From positions 67,902 to 131,901 of the forward strand of contig SVQK01000110.1 of the NCBI GenBank assembly GCA_015065385.1: a stretch of DNA of 64,000 nucleotides, read 5' to 3'. The notes under the pieces were generated by a model. The model was not told the DNA's origin. It saw only the letters and a program-made list of their open reading frames with translations, and searched no databases. The stretch's first letter is position 1; each line of letters starts with the position of its first letter. Made by a program: the position numbers and the translations under genes. This DNA is from Oscillospiraceae bacterium. Lineage in GTDB: Bacteria; Bacillota; Clostridia; Oscillospirales; CAG-272. Positions 16,511 through 25,528 of the stretch are shown here, piece by piece.

Positions 16511-17743
16511 TCAGCCGGACACGAAATCCGCCGACCGGTATCCCAGCCGCTCCGCCGCGCAGAGATAGCTCAGCATGCCGCTGGAATACCACGGAGAGCA
16601 GGGCGTGGGATCCCCGGTCATGGGGTCGATCTCCTGACCGAGGGGCACACGGTCGAAGCAGCGCGTCCACGCCTCAAGCCACCGCGAGCAGATCGTGTCG
16701 AAGTCCCGGCTCCATCCGTAAGCGTCCATCCACCGGGTACAGCGGAGGGTGATAAGGCCCATGGTATAGTACCCCCAGCAGTTCCGGTCAACGTGACGCG
16801 CGCAGGACGGATCGTTCACCGCCATGGACGGGAAGGGATAGGGCGTCCAGAATTCCTCCGGGTTTTTGAGGTGCTCCCGGTAGATCCGCCCGATCAGCTC
16901 CGCGTCCTCCGCCGGATCCAGCACCCGCTCCATGAAGAGGTGGAAGATCGTGCTGGACCTGTATTTCCGCTGGTTTCCGTTCCGGTCAACGTCGTAGAAG
17001 AAGGCGTCCTCCCCGCTGTAACAGGTTTCGAAGAGCCTCTTCTTAACCTCTGCGGCGCAGGCGTCCCAGTCCCGCGCCTCGTCCTCCCGGCCAAGCAGGC
17101 GCGCCATTTCCGCGAGGGCCTTTTCGTTGCCGTAGAAATTCGCGTTCATATCCACGGCGAGGATCGGGGTGATGCCGTCGTCCGGGGGGAGGACCGCCGC
17201 GTTCTGCTCTTCGCCGTTCAGGATGTAGTTGCCGGGACAGGCCATCCCTTCGAGCCGTCCGCTGTTGTCGTGGCCCGTGTCGAAGCCGAAAAACATCTCG
17301 ATCAGTCCACGCCCCGTCGTCATCCGGTGTTTTCTCAGCCATGCGTCCCACTTTTTCCCGGATTCGTAAGCTTTGGCGAGAAACGCGGGATCCCGGTTCA
17401 TGCGCCAGACCTCGAGGCAAAGCGTGTAGAACGAGACGCACTCCTGAATGTGGGCGTACCGGGTGGATCCGGAGCGCATGACGGCGAACGGGAGCTGTCC
17501 GTCCTCCGTCTGCCGGTCCATGAAGAGATTTACGGTGTTCTCCGCCAGATACAGAAACTCCGGATGGCGCGAGGCGTAAAACACGGAGTCGTAAACATGT
17601 TCCATCCAGATCCCCGGATAGGTTTCCGAAATGAGGAAGAGGGGCTTGTCCGTGCCCTTGAACATGCCGATATGGACGTTTCGGATCCGGTCCTCGGCGA
17701 TCGCGCAGATCTCGCGGACACGGGCTGTTTCCAGTTCAGTCAT
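16511..17743 (-). CDS. MGH1-like (alpha/alpha)6-barrel glycoside hydrolase
   Basis: A 410-residue cytoplasmic protein rich in Trp and Tyr. It resembles MGH1-like/GH63-clan hydrolases: YPGIWMEHVYDSVFYA near the start, HIQECVSFYTLC in the middle, VDMNANFYGNEKALAEMA and RNCWGYYTMGLITLR in the second half. Family members remove terminal glucose, mannose or related sugars with inversion through paired acidic residues, which I cannot assign here. AAAGGACGAGACC precedes the ATG at 17743. It lies 40 bases after the GH51 gene in the hemicellulose operon, so an arabinose- or xylose-containing substrate is plausible. Confidence 0.72.
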   Translation of the reverse strand: MTELETARVREICAIAEDRIRNVHIGMFKGTDKPLFLISETYPGIWMEHVYDSVFYASRHPEFLYLAENTVNLFMDRQTEDGQLPFAVMRSGSTRYAHIQECVSFYTLCLEVWRMNRDPAFLAKAYESGKKWDAWLRKHRMTTGRGLIEMFFGFDTGHDNSGRLEGMACPGNYILNGEEQNAAVLPPDDGITPILAVDMNANFYGNEKALAEMARLLGREDEARDWDACAAEVKKRLFETCYSGEDAFFYDVDRNGNQRKYRSSTIFHLFMERVLDPAEDAELIGRIYREHLKNPEEFWTPYPFPSMAVNDPSCARHVDRNCWGYYTMGLITLRCTRWMDAYGWSRDFDTICSRWLEAWTRCFDRVPLGQEIDPMTGDPTPCSPWYSSGMLSYLCAAERLGYRSADFVSG

Positions 17744-17783
17744 GGTCTCGTCCTTTCTCGCTGTGATGCGTTATCCCCGCGCC

Positions 17784-19307
17784 TTACCGCAGCTCGGCGA
17801 CGGTCACCGAATGGGGCGGGAGGGTGATCTGACCGTCGAAGGGTTTCCACTCGGATACGGTCACGCCAACCTCCGTGCGCCCGACGTCGTTGTACGAATC
17901 CGGGGAAGGGCCGTTCAGCGTGTGCAGCCGCATCTCCCGGGGGCCGTCCTCCAAAAAGGCCAGATCCACGCGCGTCTCTTCGTCCCGGTTCTTGTTGACT
18001 GCCGCGGCGGCATAGGGGACGGGATCCCCGCCAGAGGCTTTGGTGAGGACGAAATCCACCGCGTCCACCGTTCTTTCGCCGTTCCCCGCCTTTCCGGAAA
18101 GAGTCAGCACATCCTCGCGCCAGAGATCGAGCACCGTATCCTTCAAAAGATTGGCGTACAGCTTGAAAACGAAATACTGGGGCCTGAGCACGATACCGTC
18201 CCGGTGGGTGAAGATCGCGCCCCGGGTGTTGACCGCGGGAGAGAAGCAGGCCATCTTCACAAGGTCGCAGTTGCGGAGGCAGGTGTTGAGGAAGGAGGCC
18301 GAGAAGACCGCGTCCGCCACGGTATAGATGGAATTGATGTCGTTCTTGTCCCGCTCGCCGAGCACCCTGTCGCGGTAGAACGCCTCGTTCTCCCCGCGGT
18401 AGCTCTGCCGGTTCCATGTGTCGATGAAGTTCGGGTGGTACCAGCCCCTGAGATTCCACTCGTCGTAGGCGATCTTGATCTTTTTCTCCATCCCCAGCGC
18501 CGTCAGGTACGCCCGGACGCGGTTGATGGCACCTGCTATATCCTCGCCCGTGCGGAGCATGACCGTGTCGTAGCCGTCCGGGATCAGGCCGTTTGCCGTG
18601 TTGCCCCAGTAGCCGTGGATGGAGATCCAGTCGAGGTAGACCCCGGCGGTCCGGAGCAGGTTCAGGTTCCAGTCGAGATTGTCGATGGAGGCGGCGGAGA
18701 GCTCGAGCGTCGGATCCACCCGGAGCATCATCTTGGCGGATTCCCGCACCAGACGTCCCCATTCCTCCGCGTCCTTCGCGCCGATTTCGTGCCCGCCCCA
18801 GTTTTCGTTTCCGATGCTCCAGTATTTCACGCGATGGGGCTCGGGATATCCGTTGACGATCCGCTCCTTCGCAAATCGGCCCATGTCGCGGAGGTTGCAG
18901 TATTCCACCCAGTCGCTCATGGCCTCGGCCGATCCGGTGCCGGCGTTCGTGCAGATGTAGGGCTCGCAGCCGATCTTGCGGCAGAGCTTCACGAATTCGT
19001 CCGTCCCGAAGGCGTGGGATTCCTCCACCCGCCATGCCTTGTCGTAGGTCGGGACGCGGGTCTTCCCCACTCCGGCGTGCCAGTCGTAGGCCGAGACGTA
19101 GCATCCTCCCGGCCAGCGGATGATGGGCGTTTTGATGGCCCGCATCGCCTCGATCACGTCCGCGCGGAATCCGTCCTCATCGGCAAAGGGGGACGACGGA
19201 TCGAACACGCCGCCGTAGATCTGGCGGTGAAAATGTTCCAAAAAATGGCCGTACAGCATCGGATCGGCCTCGCCGACTTTGTGTCTGGGACTGCAAATGA
19301 TTTTCAT
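17784..19307 (-). CDS. abfA: GH51 alpha-L-arabinofuranosidase, intracellular
   Basis: A 507-residue family 51 enzyme that releases terminal arabinofuranose from arabinoxylan or arabinan oligosaccharides. It starts at ATG 19307 (MKIICSPRHKVGEADPMLYG) with AGGTG upstream. The acid/base is E168 in WSIGNENWGG and the nucleophile E283 in IAYDEWNLRGW. IRWPGGCYVSAYDW (63-76) is another hallmark. A C-terminal beta-sandwich ends in VGVTVSEWKPFDGQITLPP. It lacks a signal peptide, as usual for the family, and begins eight bases after the lipoprotein hydrolase gene, so surface debranching and internal arabinose release are co-expressed. Confidence 0.93.
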   Translation of the reverse strand: MKIICSPRHKVGEADPMLYGHFLEHFHRQIYGGVFDPSSPFADEDGFRADVIEAMRAIKTPIIRWPGGCYVSAYDWHAGVGKTRVPTYDKAWRVEESHAFGTDEFVKLCRKIGCEPYICTNAGTGSAEAMSDWVEYCNLRDMGRFAKERIVNGYPEPHRVKYWSIGNENWGGHEIGAKDAEEWGRLVRESAKMMLRVDPTLELSAASIDNLDWNLNLLRTAGVYLDWISIHGYWGNTANGLIPDGYDTVMLRTGEDIAGAINRVRAYLTALGMEKKIKIAYDEWNLRGWYHPNFIDTWNRQSYRGENEAFYRDRVLGERDKNDINSIYTVADAVFSASFLNTCLRNCDLVKMACFSPAVNTRGAIFTHRDGIVLRPQYFVFKLYANLLKDTVLDLWREDVLTLSGKAGNGERTVDAVDFVLTKASGGDPVPYAAAAVNKNRDEETRVDLAFLEDGPREMRLHTLNGPSPDSYNDVGRTEVGVTVSEWKPFDGQITLPPHSVTVAELR

Positions 19308-19315
19308 GCCGCACC

Positions 19316-21250
19316 TCATTTCTTTCTCAAAAACAGTACATAATCCGTCGGATCCGGCTTTTCGGGGGCTTTCCACGCGCCGTCTCCGTCCGCCCTGACC
19401 TCGCCGATCCCGACAGTCTCCCCCGTCCGCGGATCGAACCATTCCGCCAGATAGTACGCGTTCGGATCCATGCCGCGGACGGTGCCGGATCCCCTGCTCT
19501 GCCGGTAGAGGTAGATCACATAAGTCTCGTCCCCGACGGATGCCGCGGCGTAAAACGCTCCGTCCGGCTTGAACCGCGTCTTGTCGGTGAAATCCGGTTT
19601 CAGATTCCACCAGTCAAAGGTCTCGAAAAACCGCCGCATGATGCCCTGCTGCCGCGCGGATTCAAACTCGACCGCCTCTCTCCACCGCACGGCCTTGTCC
19701 GCCGGCGTGATCGAATCGAGCCCGTCGTTCGAGGTTGTGTTGAGGTCGTACGTTCCGTTGTACAGCCAGATATCCGCCGCGCCGTAGCCCACGCCAGCGA
19801 ATCCGTCCAGCATGGAGATCCACGACTGCATCCGCGCGCCGGTGTCCTTCGTCCAGAGGTTGCAGTAACGGCTTTCGTAGTTGATCGCCACCCGGTCGCT
19901 TTTCCAGTAGTCCCGCGCGATCCTTCCGTCGTCCTGCCCGGCGATGTTCGGACTCCACTGCGCCGCCCACCAGTTGTGTCCCGTGCGCTCCGCCGTGTCT
20001 TCCCCGTAAAACGCCGACCGTCCCCCGTTGTCCCTGTCGCCCGCCGAGGATCCCTCTCCGGAGACCGTCGTATAGACCGCGTTTTCCTGATGGCAGGACA
20101 GAGGATGCCTGTACGCGTCGTATTTGTGGATGTATTCCGCGACCGTCACCCACGGGTTGTTCGAATAATCGTAGATCTTCTGGTCCCCGCGCTCGCGGTA
20201 GAAATCGTTGTCGGCCTCCTGCGCGAGCGTCCACATCACCGGAAAGGCGGAATACCGCGCGACCCAGTAGCGGGAGATGGCTTCGAGATACTGATCGTCC
20301 TCCATCAGATCCTCGCTCATCGCGCTGCAGAAGAAGAATTCCGCGTTAGCGTGGACAAGGCCCTTTTCCGCGATGTACCGGTAATACCGGTCGTTCTTCT
20401 CAAAGGCGGCGGCGTCCGACCGGTCGAGTTCTCCGTCGGCGAGGTTCGCCTTCGTCCCGATCGGCTCGGACTGATAGACCGTAAAGCCCTGTTCGACGCG
20501 CTTGTCCACGATATACCGGAAGTGGGATTCTGCGCCGGTGTCCCCCGCGTGCGGGCCGGGGGCGTCATATTCCTCCTCGAGCATGTTCCAGTGCGTGTCT
20601 CCGAGGTAGAAGAACGGCGTTCCGTCCGCGTAGACAAAATGCTTCGAGCCGTCCGTCGTGACAAATCCGCGCCGGTAGATCTCAAGATCGCCGGAATAGG
20701 GCATCGCCTTCACCGTCCCGGTTTTCCCGTCGAGATCGGGATCGTTCGGAGCGGCGGTCACATACGTCCATTCGCCCGGCTCGGTCGGGGCAAACCGCAC
20801 GATGAACGTCCGCCCGCCGTTCCAGAATCCCGGGATCTTCAGCGTCGTTCCCGTCTCCGGATTCGTGAGTACGGCGTCAAACTGCGCGTACACCTGCTTG
20901 CTCTCACGGTATGTCTTGTTCGAAGTAAAGGCAAGATCCACCGCGATCCATGTCTCTGTCTCAACTACCATAGGTTCTTCCTCCTTCGGCCCGGCTTCGG
21001 CTGGCTCCGTTTCGGGCGGTTCCGTTTCGGGCGGTTCGGTTTCCATGAGTACCGGTTCGGGTCTGACCGTTTCGATCCGTTCCTTCTGCGTCTCAGGCTC
21101 TTGTCCGGCGGATCCGGAGCAGGCAAACAGGCTCAGGCTCAGCAGCGAAGCGACAAGGATCCGTGTCGCCGTCCAACGGAGGCGGATTCCCCCTTTGCCG
21201 TTTCTCCCGTCCGGATCCGGGGCTTTTCGGGATGCGCGAAACTGCTTCAT
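19316..21250 (-). CDS. DUF5060/DUF4038 (apiosidase-like) glycoside hydrolase lipoprotein
   Basis: A 644-residue surface lipoprotein starting at ATG 21250 with CGGAGGTGG upstream. A signal segment ends in a lipobox (LSLFACSG). Then comes an acidic linker of repeated Glu-Thr-Glu-Pro-Pro. Next is a DUF5060-like beta-sandwich (GFWNGGRTFIVRFAPTEPGE, also seen as an Ig-like module) and a DUF4038 TIM barrel (FFYLGDTHWNML, VYQSEPIG, FPVMWTLAQEADNDF). A C-terminal beta domain (YYLAEWFDPRTGE) follows. DUF4038 proteins include apiosidases and putative endoglucanases that act on pectin or hemicellulose side chains. This is the first gene of the hemicellulose operon. Confidence 0.85.
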   Translation of the reverse strand: MKQFRASRKAPDPDGRNGKGGIRLRWTATRILVASLLSLSLFACSGSAGQEPETQKERIETVRPEPVLMETEPPETEPPETEPAEAGPKEEEPMVVETETWIAVDLAFTSNKTYRESKQVYAQFDAVLTNPETGTTLKIPGFWNGGRTFIVRFAPTEPGEWTYVTAAPNDPDLDGKTGTVKAMPYSGDLEIYRRGFVTTDGSKHFVYADGTPFFYLGDTHWNMLEEEYDAPGPHAGDTGAESHFRYIVDKRVEQGFTVYQSEPIGTKANLADGELDRSDAAAFEKNDRYYRYIAEKGLVHANAEFFFCSAMSEDLMEDDQYLEAISRYWVARYSAFPVMWTLAQEADNDFYRERGDQKIYDYSNNPWVTVAEYIHKYDAYRHPLSCHQENAVYTTVSGEGSSAGDRDNGGRSAFYGEDTAERTGHNWWAAQWSPNIAGQDDGRIARDYWKSDRVAINYESRYCNLWTKDTGARMQSWISMLDGFAGVGYGAADIWLYNGTYDLNTTSNDGLDSITPADKAVRWREAVEFESARQQGIMRRFFETFDWWNLKPDFTDKTRFKPDGAFYAAASVGDETYVIYLYRQSRGSGTVRGMDPNAYYLAEWFDPRTGETVGIGEVRADGDGAWKAPEKPDPTDYVLFLRKK

Positions 21251-21306
21251 GATCCACCTCCGAGCTGAGGCCGAACCGGGATTTGGTGATCGGAACGGTC
21301 TTCCGC

Positions 21307-21343
21307 GTACATAATACCACAATTTTGTGACAAAACTATGTAC
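21307..21343. promoter_or_regulatory. Nested palindromic operator-like site upstream of hemicellulose operon
   Basis: GTACATA (21307-21313) and TATGTAC (21337-21343) form a perfect 7-bp inverted repeat. Between them lie TTTTGTGACAAAA (21323-21335, perfect around one G) and CACAATTTTGTG (21318-21329). A possible minus-strand -10 TATTAT is at 21316-21311. The position, just upstream of the hydrolase lipoprotein gene and ~85 bases from the divergent epimerase promoter, suits a repressor site. No regulator gene is adjacent. Confidence 0.5.
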
Positions 21344-21426
21344 ATCTTTGCCCGATTGATGGGACGACGCGCAAAAAGCAGGATTTCGATCCGCTCCCGC
21401 CGATTTCTGCCGATTGCCAAATCTTA

Positions 21427-21455
21427 TTGACACATCCTTCCTTGCGCGTTATAAT
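21427..21455 (+). promoter_or_regulatory. Consensus promoter of the AGE-family epimerase gene
   Basis: TTGACA (21427-21432), 17-base spacer, TATAAT (21450-21455): a perfect sigma-A promoter, about 37 bases before the ATG. Confidence 0.9.
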
Positions 21456-21491
21456 ACAGGTATCACACAGCCGCGACGGGAGGAAACCGCC

Positions 21492-22688
21492 ATGCGTGAG
21501 CTGACTGCCGAACTTGCCCGGGAGCTGACCGGACACATCATCCCCTTCTGGAAGAAACTGCGCGACGAGGAGCACGGCGGATACGCGGGACTTGTATCCT
21601 CCGATCTGACCGTCCGCCCCGAAGCCGACAAGGGATCCATCCAGAACAGCCGCATCCTCTGGTTCTTTTCCGAGGCATATCTGCTTCTCGGGGATCCGTC
21701 CCTGCTCGACGAAGCGGAGCACGCCTATTCCATGCTCCGCCGGATGACGGACGAAAATAACGGCGGGTTGTACTGGTCCATCCGCGCGGACGGAACCGTG
21801 GCAGACGGAACGAAGCACACCTACTGCCAGGCCTTCGCGCTCTACGGACTCGCCTCCTATGCCCGCGCCTCCCGTTGTCCGGACGTGCTCACCCGGGCCC
21901 GCGCGCAGTTCGATCTGATGGAGGCGAAGTGCCGGGACGAAGACGGGATCCTCGAATCGTTCACGGAAACATGGGGACCGGAGGAAAACCGGAAGCTCAG
22001 CGGAAGCGGCGTTTTGGCCTTCCGCACGATGAACACCCTTTTGCATGTGATCGAGGCCTATACCGGATTCTGCCGGGCCGTCAAAGAATGTCGGGCGTCC
22101 GCTGGCGAAGAGGAGGCGGTGAAGGAACGGCTGCGCTGGCTCGTCTCGCTTTGGGAGAGCAGGATCTATAACCGGGACAGGCGGAGGCAGGAGGTTTTCT
22201 TCGACGCGAAATACCGCTCCCTCGCCGACGTGCACTCCTACGGACACGACATCGAGGCGAGCTGGCTGATCGAAGAATCGCTCGAAGTCCTGAACGATCC
22301 CGCCCTCACCTCGCGCATCCGCCCCCTTCTGCTCGAACTGGCGGATCACGTTCTGACGGAGGCCATGAGCGAAACCGGACTCGCCAACGAACGCGCAGAC
22401 GGGAAGACCGACGAACGCCGCTGCTGGTGGGTTCAGGCGGAGGCGATGCGCGGATTTCTCGGGGCATGGGAGAAAACTGGCGAGGCGCGGTACCGGGACG
22501 CGGTGCTGACGGAATGGCGCTTCATCCGGGAGCGCCTCATAGACAGACGTCCCGGCGGCGAATGGTTCCGCACCCTCTCACCCGATGGCACGCCGTACTG
22601 GAACGAACCGGCCGCGGATCCGTGGAAGGCGCCCTATCACAACGGACGGCTGGCAATGGAGTTCATCCGCCTCGATCCCGAGGTCTGA
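21492..22688 (+). CDS. AGE-family epimerase/isomerase, likely cellobiose 2-epimerase
   Basis: A 398-residue (alpha/alpha)6-barrel protein starting at ATG 21492 with GGGAGGAAA upstream. Features of cellobiose 2-epimerases are the N-terminal HIIPFWKKLRDEEHGGYAG, NSRILWFFSEAY (R54), FRTMNTLLHVIEAYT, the HSYGHDIEASWL helix (H252), RRCWWVQAEAM and PYHNGRLAMEF (H383, general acid/base). Such enzymes interconvert cellobiose and glucosyl-mannose, linking cellulose and mannan breakdown in the cytoplasm. N-acylglucosamine or mannose epimerase is the alternative. A GH9 glucanase gene follows on the same strand after a structured gap. Confidence 0.87.
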   Translation: MRELTAELARELTGHIIPFWKKLRDEEHGGYAGLVSSDLTVRPEADKGSIQNSRILWFFSEAYLLLGDPSLLDEAEHAYSMLRRMTDENNGGLYWSIRADGTVADGTKHTYCQAFALYGLASYARASRCPDVLTRARAQFDLMEAKCRDEDGILESFTETWGPEENRKLSGSGVLAFRTMNTLLHVIEAYTGFCRAVKECRASAGEEEAVKERLRWLVSLWESRIYNRDRRRQEVFFDAKYRSLADVHSYGHDIEASWLIEESLEVLNDPALTSRIRPLLLELADHVLTEAMSETGLANERADGKTDERRCWWVQAEAMRGFLGAWEKTGEARYRDAVLTEWRFIRERLIDRRPGGEWFRTLSPDGTPYWNEPAADPWKAPYHNGRLAMEFIRLDPEV

Positions 22689-22739
22689 TACTAATCTCAA
22701 GCGAAAAGGGAAACGCGGCTTTCTTTCGGATGAAAGCTC

Positions 22740-22920
22740 GCTCAACAAGTTGAGCAGCAAAGAACTTCATGGGTGAGGAGGTAATGGATAGGCTATACCA
22801 ATCAAGCGAAGCTGAAGCTTCGGCACACCAACGAAGTTTCGCGCAAAGCGCGAACTTCTGAAGCTATCCAACCTTATCAGAGTTATCGCACGCGATGCCC
22901 ATCCGCTCAACAAGTTGAGC
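22740..22920 (+). repeat. Structured intergenic repeat element, possibly an ncRNA or MITE-like element
   Basis: The 337-base gap 22689-23025 contains no credible gene but several hairpins. GCTCAACAAGTTGAGC occurs twice (22740-22755 and 22905-22920), bracketing a cloverleaf-like region. GGATAG (22786-22791) pairs with CTATCC (22864-22869). Inside are CGAAGC-TGAA-GCTTCG (22807-22822) and an 11-bp stem with one bulged T and an AAA loop (22833-22857). The base composition is lower in GC than the neighbours. The strand is arbitrary. No transposase or clear target duplication is visible. Confidence 0.6.
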
Positions 22921-23025
22921 CGCACGGCGATTCGCACTCTACATGGAGCGATCAAAACCCATATAGTTTAGCTTTTTGGCTGAGAATAGTATGACGAAAC
23001 AAACGACTCGGAAAGGAGCAGCATC

Positions 23026-25509
23026 ATGAAGAAATCCGCAGAAAAAGGCTTTGCGCTCGATCCCGAAAAGGGGTATTTCACCTATCGCGGCGCGGACGTG
23101 ATGGCGTTCGACGACATCTATCCGGAGGGGCATCAGTCCGGCGTCAGTCTGATCCTGCACGGACACCGGCTCGCCACAAACGGGGACGTCCGCTTTGAAC
23201 CGACGCCCGGTCAGTGGCAGCCCGTCCCGAAGCAGACAGGAAGAGTTGTCGATCCGGAGACGAACAGCATCCGCGCCAGGCTCTCCTATCCCGACCATGA
23301 GCGGCATCTGCGCGGCTTCAACCCGATGATCTACCCCGACTTCGCCTTTGAGTACGAGGTCAACGTCCGCGGCGAGGGGGAATCCGTCACCGTGACCGTC
23401 GATCTCGACCGCCCCGTCCCGCCCGAATTTCAGGGAAAGCTCTGCTTCAATCTGGAGCTCTTCCCGGGGGATCTCTTCGGAAAGCCGTGGATCATGGACG
23501 ATCACAGCGGCCTCTTCCCCCGTCAGCCGAACGGACCGGTGCAGGCGCGCGAGCCGAACCTTGCCCGCACCCTCCCGGAGGAAGAGCGCGACGGCCCCAA
23601 AACCGACGCCGCCTCCCTTGCCGGGGACGGATCGGTCTACAACCCCATCGTCGCCGACGATCTGATCGCCGCGCCCTATGACGTCGGACGCCGCTTCACC
23701 TGCCGCCCGGACGACGCGATGAGCCGCTTCACCGTCGTGTCGGAAACCGCCGATCTGAAGCTGTACGACGGGCGGATGAATCACAACAACGGCTGGTTCG
23801 TCCTGTCCTCGGAGATCCCGGCCGGCATGAAAAAAGGCGCGATCCGCTGGACGATCACGCCGGACACCTCCGCCGAATGGATCTATGCGCCCGTGATTCA
23901 GATCTCGCAGGCAGGCTACCATCCCGACGAGCCGAAAACCGCCGTCGTGGAGCTGGACAGCCGGGACGTCGGGGACGAGCGGGCAACGCTCTTCCGGATC
24001 ACGGAGCGGGGCGAGGAGGCGGTCGGAGAGCTTTCGGGCTCGGAATGGGGCCGTTTCCTCCGTTACCGGTACAAAACCTTCGACTTCACCGACGCGAAGG
24101 AAGAGGGGCTGTACCGCATCCGCTTCGGCGCGTCCGAAACGCCCGTTTTCAAAGTCGCCCGGGACGTCTATGAGCGCGGCGTCTGGCAGCCCGTTCTCGA
24201 ATACTTCCTGCCGGTGCAGATGTGCCACATGAGAGTGAGCGAGAAATACCGCGTCTGGCACGACCGCTGCCACATCGACGACGCGAAAATGGCTCCGGTG
24301 AACTGCAACCACATCGACGGCTACGCGCAGGGACCGTCCACGCTCACGTCCTTTGCGCCGGGCGAACACGTCCCGGGACTGGACGCCGGAGGATGGCACG
24401 ACGCGGGGGACTTCGATCTGCGGGTCGAATCGCAGGCCGGGGAGTCCTACATTCTCGCCCTGACCTACGAGACCTTCGGCGTGGATTACGACGCGACGAC
24501 GGTGGATCAAGCGGCGAAGACCGTGGAAATCCACCAGCCGGACGGAAAGAACGACATCCTGCAGCAGGTCGAACACGGCATGCTCTCCGTCGCCGGGGGA
24601 TACAAATCGCTCGGGCGGCTGTACCGGGGGATCATCTGCGGGAGCCTCCGCCAGTATGTTCTGCTGGGCGACGCCGCGGCCATGACCGACGGGATCCCCG
24701 GGAACGAGGACGACCGCTGGGTCTTCACGGAGGACAACCCGCCGAGAGAGCTCACCACCGCCGCACAGATGGCCGCCTGCGCAAGAGTTCTCCGCGCTTT
24801 CAATCCATCCCTCTCCGCCGACTGTCTGAAGGCCGCCCGGGAGCTCTATGAGAAGACCGCGTGGGAAGGCCGGGCGGAAACCGCGAAGATCCACGCCGCC
24901 GCCGAGCTTCTTCTCACGACCGGGGAGGAGGAATACCGGGCGTTCCTGCTCTCGGAAAAGGACTGCGTCGTGAAAAACATCCGCTCCCTCGGCTGGATCG
25001 TCTGCCGTGTGCTCGACGCGGTCTCCGACGAGGATTTCTCCAAAGCTGTCCGGGACGCGCTGATCCCCGAGCGGGACCGGTACGAAGCGGAGAGCGCGGA
25101 AACGCCCTACGGTATCCCCTACCGTCCGCACATCTGGGGCGCTGGATGGGACATTCAATCCCTCGGATTCCGGTACTACTTCCTGCACCGGGCATTCCCC
25201 GACCTCTTCCCGCGGGATCTGATCTTCCGTGCGCTCCACTTCATCCTCGGCTGTCATCCCGGATCGAACGCCGCTTCCTTCGCGTCCGGCGTGGGGGCGG
25301 AATCGGCCATTCCCGCCTACGGAGCCAACCGCTCGGACTGGTCCTATATCCCCGGAGGCGTCGTGTCCGGAACCGCCCTGATCCGTCCCGATTTTCCGGA
25401 GCTTTTGAAATTCCCCTTCCTCTGGCAGCAGACGGAATATGTCATGGGAGGCGGATCCTCTCACTACATGTTCCTCGTGCTCGCCGTCCGCAGCCTGCTC
25501 GGCCTCTGA
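23026..25509 (+). CDS. GH9 glucanase with N-terminal Ig-like (CelD_N) domain, cytoplasmic
   Basis: An 827-residue family 9 glycoside hydrolase. About 280 N-terminal residues form a beta-rich region of unknown role. Next is an Ig-like CelD_N domain (VIQISQAGYHPDEPKTAVVEL, about 288-385), then the (alpha/alpha)6 barrel. The catalytic base region is GGWHDAGDFD (D459 and D462) and the proton donor is E804 in LWQQTEYVMGGGSSHYMF; LGCHPGSNAASFASGVG precedes it. There is no signal peptide, so it likely acts on imported cello- or mixed-linkage oligosaccharides, as some exo-acting GH9 glucosidases do. AAAGGAGCAGC precedes the ATG. It is the only gene between the repeat element and the convergent alpha/beta hydrolase gene. 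Confidence 0.88.
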   Translation: MKKSAEKGFALDPEKGYFTYRGADVMAFDDIYPEGHQSGVSLILHGHRLATNGDVRFEPTPGQWQPVPKQTGRVVDPETNSIRARLSYPDHERHLRGFNPMIYPDFAFEYEVNVRGEGESVTVTVDLDRPVPPEFQGKLCFNLELFPGDLFGKPWIMDDHSGLFPRQPNGPVQAREPNLARTLPEEERDGPKTDAASLAGDGSVYNPIVADDLIAAPYDVGRRFTCRPDDAMSRFTVVSETADLKLYDGRMNHNNGWFVLSSEIPAGMKKGAIRWTITPDTSAEWIYAPVIQISQAGYHPDEPKTAVVELDSRDVGDERATLFRITERGEEAVGELSGSEWGRFLRYRYKTFDFTDAKEEGLYRIRFGASETPVFKVARDVYERGVWQPVLEYFLPVQMCHMRVSEKYRVWHDRCHIDDAKMAPVNCNHIDGYAQGPSTLTSFAPGEHVPGLDAGGWHDAGDFDLRVESQAGESYILALTYETFGVDYDATTVDQAAKTVEIHQPDGKNDILQQVEHGMLSVAGGYKSLGRLYRGIICGSLRQYVLLGDAAAMTDGIPGNEDDRWVFTEDNPPRELTTAAQMAACARVLRAFNPSLSADCLKAARELYEKTAWEGRAETAKIHAAAELLLTTGEEEYRAFLLSEKDCVVKNIRSLGWIVCRVLDAVSDEDFSKAVRDALIPERDRYEAESAETPYGIPYRPHIWGAGWDIQSLGFRYYFLHRAFPDLFPRDLIFRALHFILGCHPGSNAASFASGVGAESAIPAYGANRSDWSYIPGGVVSGTALIRPDFPELLKFPFLWQQTEYVMGGGSSHYMFLVLAVRSLLGL

Positions 25510-25528
25510 CGCATCCGCCTGCGCTCCC

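Noticed and set aside
22740..22920. Insertion sequence bounded by inverted repeats
   Set aside because: The two GCTCAACAAGTTGAGC copies are internal hairpins and not terminal repeats, and there is no transposase or duplicated target.
22939..25464. 841-residue minus-strand frame over the GH9 gene
   Set aside because: The plus strand carries clear GH9 motifs and a ribosome binding site; the antisense frame is a product of high GC.
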